NCBI GenBank assembly: GCA_040880405.1
Contig: JBBDIM010000192.1
Coordinates: forward strand, 1-11,339
Direction of reading: 5' to 3'
Origin: JBBDIM01 sp040880405
Lineage (GTDB): Bacteria; Planctomycetota; Planctomycetia; Pirellulales; Pirellulaceae
Length of the DNA stretch: 11,339 nucleotides
Made by a program: the position numbers and the translations under genes. The notes under the pieces were generated by a model, which ran no database searches, was not told the origin of the DNA, and saw nothing but the letters and a program-made list of their open reading frames with translations. Positions 5,919 through 11,339 of this stretch are shown piece after piece (within the stretch, counting starts at the first letter, position 1; each line of letters opens with the position of its first letter).

Positions 5919-7061
5919 ATGCAACTTCGAGTCGGTGTGATCGGCCTGGGGAACGATTGGGAATCGCGCCATCGCCCCGCCCTGCATACCCTGCAAGATC
6001 GATTCAAGGTCGAATTCATCTACGATGAAGTCGGTTTCCGGGCCCGCGATGCCGCCAACCAGTTGGGTGCCCGGCGGGTGCAGGGGTTTCGCCAAGCGAT
6101 CCACTCCGACCAGATCGACGCCGTCTTCTTCCTCGGCGGACAATGGACCGGCATGCTCCCCTTACAAGCCGCCTGCGAAGCGGGTAAGGCGATCTACCTG
6201 AACACCACGTTCGAGCTAGGGTTCGCCCAGCAAAGCGAGATCTCGCGGTTGGTGAAGGCCAGTGGCGTACCGTTCATGGTCGAGTTCCCTCGCCGCGTGG
6301 CACCCGCCACCACCCGGCTCAAGGAGCTCATCGCCACCGAGTTGGGCCCGCCGAAACTGATTTTCTGTCACCATCGGCTCGCCTTGCCCAAAGGGCAATC
6401 GGGCCAAGGTCAGCCGGGCTACTGGGCCGTGCGGAAGGTGATTGCGGAGATCTTCGATTGGTGCCGCTACGTGGTCGATGGCACCCCCACCTCGCTCTTC
6501 TCTGTCCGCTATCCTCACAGTCGCGACGCGACCGCCCACCAAACCCTGTCACCAGGCTTAACGCGAGGAGACTCGGAGCAGGGAGATTCGGAAGAAGCAG
6601 ATCGAGGCAATGCCCTGGAAGATGGCTCACCGGAGGAAGGGGCCCTCGACTATCAGATGCTCAGCATCGATTTCAAAGCCCGTAACGGCACGCAGCAACG
6701 TGTCGTCGCCCAAATCAGCGCCGGGACCTATCTCAAGACGGAATGGCCCGAGGCCGCCTCGTTCCGCCCCCCCGCAGCGATGCAGGTCTGCTGCGAAAAC
6801 GGAGTCGCCTTCATCGATTTACCCAACACCCTCATCTGGTTCAGCCCTGCGGGGCGTCACATGGAATCGCTGGAAGGGGAACGCCCCGTCGGCGAACGCC
6901 TGCTGGCGATGTTCTACCGCGAAGCCCAAAACAAAACCCAGGGCGAAACTTCCCTGACCGAGTTCCAGGAAATCACCCGGGTGATCCAAGCAGCCGACGA
7001 GAGCATCGACCAATCGAGCCGCGTGGGCCTTAATGGAAACACGAAGTCCCCGTTGGATTAG
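5919..7061 (+). CDS. Gfo/Idh/MocA-fold protein with altered active site
   Basis: The 380-residue product begins with a Rossmann fold (VGVIGLGNDW at 5-14, followed by strands near 31-36 and 66-72) and continues into a C-terminal alpha/beta domain, as in the NAD(P)-dependent Gfo/Idh/MocA sugar oxidoreductases. The usual EKP motif after the fourth strand is replaced by NTT (95-97 in IYLNTTFEL). The D-x-G-x-H position reads K173 to E177 (KVIAE), so the normal catalytic lysine and histidine are missing. Residues about 201-244 form a Gly/Ser/Glu/Asp-rich, probably disordered insertion. The protein may be a binding or regulatory relative rather than a dehydrogenase. The ATG at 5919 is chosen over a TTG at 5907 because GGAA (5909-5912) lies six bases before it and the Rossmann strand starts at once. 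It ends 28 bp from the converging RND permease gene and has no obvious operon partner. Confidence 0.8.
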   Translation: MQLRVGVIGLGNDWESRHRPALHTLQDRFKVEFIYDEVGFRARDAANQLGARRVQGFRQAIHSDQIDAVFFLGGQWTGMLPLQAACEAGKAIYLNTTFELGFAQQSEISRLVKASGVPFMVEFPRRVAPATTRLKELIATELGPPKLIFCHHRLALPKGQSGQGQPGYWAVRKVIAEIFDWCRYVVDGTPTSLFSVRYPHSRDATAHQTLSPGLTRGDSEQGDSEEADRGNALEDGSPEEGALDYQMLSIDFKARNGTQQRVVAQISAGTYLKTEWPEAASFRPPAAMQVCCENGVAFIDLPNTLIWFSPAGRHMESLEGERPVGERLLAMFYREAQNKTQGETSLTEFQEITRVIQAADESIDQSSRVGLNGNTKSPLD

Positions 7062-7079
7062 CGGATTGTTGATTTTCTG

Positions 7080-7091
7080 AACCGGCCGGTT
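7080..7091. other. 12-bp perfect palindrome between convergent genes
   Basis: AACCGGCCGGTT is a perfect palindrome that overlaps the first two bases of the permease stop codon, in the 28-bp gap between the convergent Gfo/Idh/MocA-like and RND genes. It has no loop or T-tract, so it is not a convincing terminator, although it is the only structure available in that gap. Confidence 0.3.
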
Positions 7092-10000
7092 ATGCCCGGC
7101 GGGCCACGAAGAGTGCCCGAAGATCCTCCAAGACCAAGTACAGGCAAGGTACGAGCAGGAGGATGATCGCGGTCGAGAACAGGATTCCAAAGCCCAGCGA
7201 GATGGCCATGGGGATGATGTATTGGGCTTGCAGCGAATTCTCGAAGATGAGTGGCATGAGCCCGCCGAACGTGGTGAGGGTGGTCAGCATGATGGGTCGG
7301 AACCGCCGCAGCCCCGCTTGGCAGATCGCGTCGAAGGCGGGTTGCGCTTTGCGGTGCCGATTGGCGTAATCGATCATGATGAGCGAGTCGTTGATCACCA
7401 CTCCGGACAGTGCGATCACACCCATTAAGCTCACCAGCGACAAATCGTAGCCCAGCAGCATGTGCCCCAGCACCGCCCCGACGATCCCGAACGGAATCGC
7501 CACCAGCACGATCAACGGTTGCACGTAGCCTTTGAAGGCGATCGCCAACAACGCGTAGATCACCGCCAAAGCGAGCCCGAACGAGCCCCACAGCGAGGCG
7601 GTGGCCCGCCGCATTTCGGCGTCGCTTCCTTCAAACGTCCAGGTGAGGCCGGGGAAATCTTCTCGTAGTTGCGGAAGCTCGGTGGTGCGGAGGGCCTCAA
7701 TCACCTGGCCGACCGCCCGCTTCGGTTCAACATCCAGCGAAACATTCACTACCCGCCGCCCATTGCGGCGATTGATGGAGGAAAATGCCTCGGATTTTTC
7801 GAGATCCGCCACATCCAACAGCGGCACCTCGCTGCCGTCCGGCGTGCGAATGATGAGGTCTTCCAGGTGATGGATATCCTCCCGCTGCGATTCCGGCAGC
7901 TTGACGCGGACTTCAATTTCGTTCGTCCCGCGGAGCAGTCGCAGCGCGAGCGACCCGAAAAACGCCCCGCGTAGTTGCTCTCCCAGTTCTTCGTCGGTCA
8001 GGCCGAGCGCACGCCCTTCAGGCCGGAGGCGGAAGTCGTACTGAATTTTTCCTTTGTTGTAGTTGTCGCTCACATCCCGGGCGTTGGCAAACCGTTCGAC
8101 CCGTCGAACAAGGGCTTGCGACGCCTGCGCCAACACCTCGACGTCGTTGTGCCCCAGGTCGACGCTGATATCCCGCCGATAACCGCCGGGGCCACTTTCC
8201 GCTTCAAAGGTGATTTGAGTCACCCCCGGCAAGTCGCCGATCGAATCGCGCCACAGTTCAATCACCTCGTTGACCGTCATGTTGCGCTCTTCGGGCGGCT
8301 TCATCACGATTTCCACATCGATGAAATCCTGCCCCCGGACGTTCGTCTTGATTCCTTCGGCCACCTCGTACAGGTTGTGCTCCTCAAACATCCGCATACT
8401 CGCCTCGGTCACTTGTGCGGCGATCTCGGCAGCTTGTTGCCGCGTGGTTCCGACCGGCATCCGCACGCCCGCTTCGATTTCATCCGCCGAGATTTCCGGC
8501 ATCAGGATCATCCCCATGTGGGCGCTGGTGGCGTAGCCCCCGATCACCAGAAACAGGGCCAGCGCGATGCTGGCGGTGATGTAGCGGAAGCGGAGACTGA
8601 CCACCAGAATCGGGCGGTAGACGATCTCGACCACCTGGTTGAAGCCTTGGCTGAAGGCCTGCTGGAGGCCATGCAGTTTCGCACCCCAACTGTGTGGTTT
8701 CCGGCCAGCCGCGCGGGCATGCGCCAGGTGGGCCGGTAGAATGAAGAGCGATTCGATGAGTGAAACGGACAGCACCACAATCACCACGATCGGCAGCGGT
8801 CCCCAAAACTTACCGGTTTCTCCGGGAATGAACAGCAACGGCACGAACGCCACGATATTGGTCAAAATGCTAAACGTGACCGGGCCCGCAACCTCGCGGG
8901 TTCCATCGATCGCGGCATGCAAATAGTCGCTTTGCTCTCCCCGCTTCTCGTAGACGTTTTCCCCCACCACCACGGCGTCGTCCACCACGATGCCCAGCAC
9001 GACGAGAAAGCCGAACAGCGAGATCATGTTGATGCTGACCCCAACCAGCGGCAGAATCAGAATGCCACCTACAAAGGCGATCGCCATCCCCATCATGACC
9101 CAGAACGCCAAGCGAAATTCGAGAAAAATCGCCAGAATCAGCAACACAATGACCACCGCCATCAGGGCGTTTTCCATCACCAGGCCTAGACGACCGCGGA
9201 ACTCCTCCGCACTGTTGCTATCGATCCGCCATTGGACCCCCGGTGGCAGGGAACTTTCGAATTCCTGCATGGTCCGCTCGACCGCATCGGCAATCGTAAT
9301 CGGAGACTGCGAACCGACACGAAACACATCGACCCCGACCGTGGGTGTTTGGCTGAACTGCGAATGAAACCCGATTTCCTCAAACCCGTCCCGAATCGTG
9401 GCGATATCACTCAGCCGAACCACCGACCCACCCCGGCCTGAGACAATCTCGATCGCGGCGAACTCGTCGGCCCACTGTTTCCGGGCCTTCACACGCAACA
9501 GGATTTCACCGGCGCTGGTTTGGACCGCCCCGGCGGCGACATCCTGACTCGCGGTGCGGATGACATTGGCCACATCCGGCAAGGTGAGCCCATACTCGCG
9601 GAGTCTTTGACGGGGGATCTCGACATGGGTGACATATTCCGGCGCGCGGTTTAGCTCAACCTGCGTGATCTCTTCGTTGGTCTGCAATTGATCGCGGAGT
9701 TGCTCGGCCAACTTCCGCAACGTCCAAATGTCGACCGACCCATACAGGCTGATCTGCATGACCTCTTGTTGTCGCGTTTGGAGGCTCACTTCCGGCTGCT
9801 CAATCTGGTCCGGGAAAGTGCGAATCCGACTGATCGCCTGGTCGATGTCTTGGAAGGCCTTCATCCGATTCTGGCCCGCCACCAACTCGATCAGCACTTC
9901 GCCCCGCCCTTCCCGCGCCTCGCTGATGATCTCGCGAATCCCTTCGACCCCTTGGACTGCTTCCTCGATCGGCTGCAAGATGCCTTGCTCGACCTCCGCC

Positions 10001-10236
10001 GGGGCAGCCCCCGGGTAGCCGACCGTAATTTCCACGATATCCAATTGAAATTGCGGAAAGACTTCCTTCTGAATCGCCACCGCTGACCAGACCCCGCCCC
10101 CCAGCAAGATGATCATCAACAGGTTAGCCGCGATGGAATTCCGGGCCATCCAAGCGATGGGGCCTTGGGCCATGCCGCTTACCGAGGCATCGTTCGAGTC
10201 CTGCGAGCCGTCGGAGGCATCGTGAGTCGCGTTCAA
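7090..10236 (-). CDS. RND-family efflux permease, inner-membrane subunit
   Basis: The 1048-residue product has the length and layout of an AcrB-type proton-driven RND pump. TM1 spans about 34-54, followed by the first large periplasmic porter loop, a TM2-TM6 cluster (about 354-500), a second periplasmic loop, and a final TM cluster (about 895-1040). The proton-relay pair is present as D419-D420 (GIVVDDAVVVGE), matching AcrB D407/D408. The TM10 lysine of AcrB is not present; that region reads GVVINDSLIMIDYANR (I948-N949-D950), a form common in the wider HAE1-like group. The protein would work with the adaptor encoded just upstream and an outer-membrane channel not seen here; the substrate cannot be told. 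The start is TTG at 10236, overlapping the adaptor stop by four bases, with GGAGG (10244-10248) seven bases upstream. An ATG at 10173 is the alternative and would remove 21 polar residues. Confidence 0.96.
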   Translation of the reverse strand: MNATHDASDGSQDSNDASVSGMAQGPIAWMARNSIAANLLMIILLGGGVWSAVAIQKEVFPQFQLDIVEITVGYPGAAPAEVEQGILQPIEEAVQGVEGIREIISEAREGRGEVLIELVAGQNRMKAFQDIDQAISRIRTFPDQIEQPEVSLQTRQQEVMQISLYGSVDIWTLRKLAEQLRDQLQTNEEITQVELNRAPEYVTHVEIPRQRLREYGLTLPDVANVIRTASQDVAAGAVQTSAGEILLRVKARKQWADEFAAIEIVSGRGGSVVRLSDIATIRDGFEEIGFHSQFSQTPTVGVDVFRVGSQSPITIADAVERTMQEFESSLPPGVQWRIDSNSAEEFRGRLGLVMENALMAVVIVLLILAIFLEFRLAFWVMMGMAIAFVGGILILPLVGVSINMISLFGFLVVLGIVVDDAVVVGENVYEKRGEQSDYLHAAIDGTREVAGPVTFSILTNIVAFVPLLFIPGETGKFWGPLPIVVIVVLSVSLIESLFILPAHLAHARAAGRKPHSWGAKLHGLQQAFSQGFNQVVEIVYRPILVVSLRFRYITASIALALFLVIGGYATSAHMGMILMPEISADEIEAGVRMPVGTTRQQAAEIAAQVTEASMRMFEEHNLYEVAEGIKTNVRGQDFIDVEIVMKPPEERNMTVNEVIELWRDSIGDLPGVTQITFEAESGPGGYRRDISVDLGHNDVEVLAQASQALVRRVERFANARDVSDNYNKGKIQYDFRLRPEGRALGLTDEELGEQLRGAFFGSLALRLLRGTNEIEVRVKLPESQREDIHHLEDLIIRTPDGSEVPLLDVADLEKSEAFSSINRRNGRRVVNVSLDVEPKRAVGQVIEALRTTELPQLREDFPGLTWTFEGSDAEMRRATASLWGSFGLALAVIYALLAIAFKGYVQPLIVLVAIPFGIVGAVLGHMLLGYDLSLVSLMGVIALSGVVINDSLIMIDYANRHRKAQPAFDAICQAGLRRFRPIMLTTLTTFGGLMPLIFENSLQAQYIIPMAISLGFGILFSTAIILLLVPCLYLVLEDLRALFVARRA

Positions 10237-11339
10237 TCGATGGCCTCCATGTCGGCCTTCCGCAGATCGATTCCTGCGGCGACGGTGGCGAGCGTGGTGG
10301 TTACCACCTCCTCGCCGCTCTCCAGTCCCGCCTGGATGTAGGCGTACTCGGCGTCACGATAGAGGACTTGGGTTTCGCGAATTTCCAGTTTTCCATCTTT
10401 CATCACCCAGACCGTGTCGCGGTCGTGGAGGTAGTCTCGATCGAGTCGGACGACATTCTCAATCGGTCGTCCTTCGATGTGGGTTTCCAGCAGCGTGTCG
10501 AGGATCAACGGCGGCCCGTTCCCGTGGCGGGCCAGTGGGTCCGAGACGGTGATCAACACCTGCGCAAGCCGTGTTTGCTGGTCGAGGCTCCCGATCATTC
10601 GGGCCACGGTCGCTTGTCGTGTGGTTCCTGGGGGCCAGGTATCGGGGTTAAGCAGCGTGACAGGCGAGCCCTGCCCCTCCTGGTCCGGAAATCGGATCCA
10701 AAGCAGTCCGCGAACCGGCACCGAGGCCATAACCCAGTACTGGTCGACCCCGACCAGGCGGGCCAGTTCGTCGCCGGGTGCGACTTGCGAGCCCACATTG
10801 ACGGTCCGAGTGAGAATTTGGGCGTCGAACGGCGCGGTGATACTTGTCCGTTGTAGGTCGAGCCTAGCCCGTTCCACGGCCGCCTCGGCCGCGCTGACTT
10901 CGGCCCGCATCGAGGCGATCTGCGGCTCGCGCAAGACCAGCGCACGGTTGGTTTCGTCGATCGTCCCCTCCAACAGAGCCAGCTCCTTTTGTGCCAGGGT
11001 TTGCCGTCCCTCTTCGATTTCCAGCGAAGCCTGGACCTGGGCCAGCTCGCTTTCCCGCACCGACAAGGCATTCATGAAGTCGGCCGGATCGATGCGGAGT
11101 AGCAAGTCTCCCGCACGGACCGTCCCCCCGGGAACAAACTGGGGAGATATCTCGACGACCTGCCCTTCGACCCGCGGGCTGAGCATGATCTCGCTGGCCG
11201 CTTGCACACTCCCCAGCACCTCCAGACGCGGGGAATAGGTGCCACGCTCGGCGGTGATCGTTTCGACCAGGGCCGCCGAGCGGCGGGTCGACTCAATCTG
11301 CTGGGCCGTCGGCTCGGTATGATTGATCACCCAAATCGC
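10233..11339 (-). CDS. RND efflux periplasmic adaptor (HlyD/MFP family), 5' end missing
   Basis: This is the periplasmic adaptor that couples the RND permease to an outer-membrane channel. Counting from the GTG codon at 11330, the first lipoyl/barrel-sandwich half lies about 47-84 (SPRVEGQVVEISP, then GDLLLRIDP). An alpha-helical hairpin rich in Glu, Ala and Leu runs about 85-163. The second lipoyl half lies about 164-195 (TAPFDAQI, VAPGDELARLVG), followed by beta-barrel and membrane-proximal domains to the end. The reading frame is open to the window edge, where it reads AIW before the GTG codon. This looks like the end of an N-terminal membrane anchor, so the true start is outside the window and the GTG is probably internal. 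The gene is first of the visible operon. Its TGA stop overlaps the permease TTG start (TTGA at 10233-10236), implying translational coupling. Confidence 0.93.
   Translation of the reverse strand, partial: AIWVINHTEPTAQQIESTRRSAALVETITAERGTYSPRLEVLGSVQAASEIMLSPRVEGQVVEISPQFVPGGTVRAGDLLLRIDPADFMNALSVRESELAQVQASLEIEEGRQTLAQKELALLEGTIDETNRALVLREPQIASMRAEVSAAEAAVERARLDLQRTSITAPFDAQILTRTVNVGSQVAPGDELARLVGVDQYWVMASVPVRGLLWIRFPDQEGQGSPVTLLNPDTWPPGTTRQATVARMIGSLDQQTRLAQVLITVSDPLARHGNGPPLILDTLLETHIEGRPIENVVRLDRDYLHDRDTVWVMKDGKLEIRETQVLYRDAEYAYIQAGLESGEEVVTTTLATVAAGIDLRKADMEAID
10244..10248 (-). promoter_or_regulatory. Ribosome binding site for the RND permease TTG start
   Basis: Minus-strand GGAGG sits inside the last codons of the adaptor gene, seven bases before the TTG at 10236. 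It is the strongest Shine-Dalgarno match near any start in the window and decides between the TTG and the downstream ATG at 10173. Confidence 0.7.

Noticed and set aside
7975..8739. 254-residue plus-strand open frame inside the RND permease gene
   Set aside because: It is antisense to conserved permease sequence and His/Asp/Arg-rich, with no recognisable domain. It is a shadow of codon bias.

Overview
The window looks like a piece of a planctomycete chromosome (Pirellulaceae-like). This is inferred from style, not from a marker gene. The DNA is moderately GC-rich with wide spacers. Alongside the genes are an FHA-coupled sigma-54 activator, a stand-alone CheX-like protein, a GxxExxY protein bracketed by 'acgcagagg...' palindromes, and a divergent Gfo/Idh/MocA-type protein. 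No rRNA, tRNA, CRISPR array or complete insertion sequence was seen.

Left part (1-4255), plus strand. An FHA-GAF-AAA+-Fis sigma-54 activator (253-2283) is followed by about 650 bp without a gene. That spacer holds a weak terminator-like hairpin, a 'catgcccac' hairpin, and a 238-bp element made of two 74-bp palindromic units in inverted orientation (2495-2732), resembling a REPIN or IS200/IS605-type MITE. A single-domain CheX/CheC-type phosphatase follows (2932-3459). Next is a small GxxExxY (PD-(D/E)XK-like) gene (3706-4095) flanked on both sides by related hairpin repeats, so it looks like a compact selfish cassette.

Middle (4256-7061). A two-gene minus-strand operon encodes an exported thioredoxin-like protein (4958-5368) and then a TIGR04283-type family 2 glycosyltransferase (4256-4936). 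A 550-bp divergent spacer separates it from a plus-strand Gfo/Idh/MocA-fold protein (5919-7061) that has lost the family's usual catalytic residues.

Right part (7090-11339), minus strand. An RND efflux operon has its periplasmic adaptor first (10233-11339, cut by the window edge). The 1048-residue inner-membrane permease (7090-10236) follows, with a 4-nt TTGA overlap and a TTG start supported by a GGAGG ribosome binding site. No outer-membrane channel gene is visible, though it could lie beyond the right edge.

The strongest unexplained signals are the nested inverted repeat at 2495-2732, the GxxExxY gene with its paired palindromes at 3618-4175, and the oxidoreductase-like protein with altered active-site positions.
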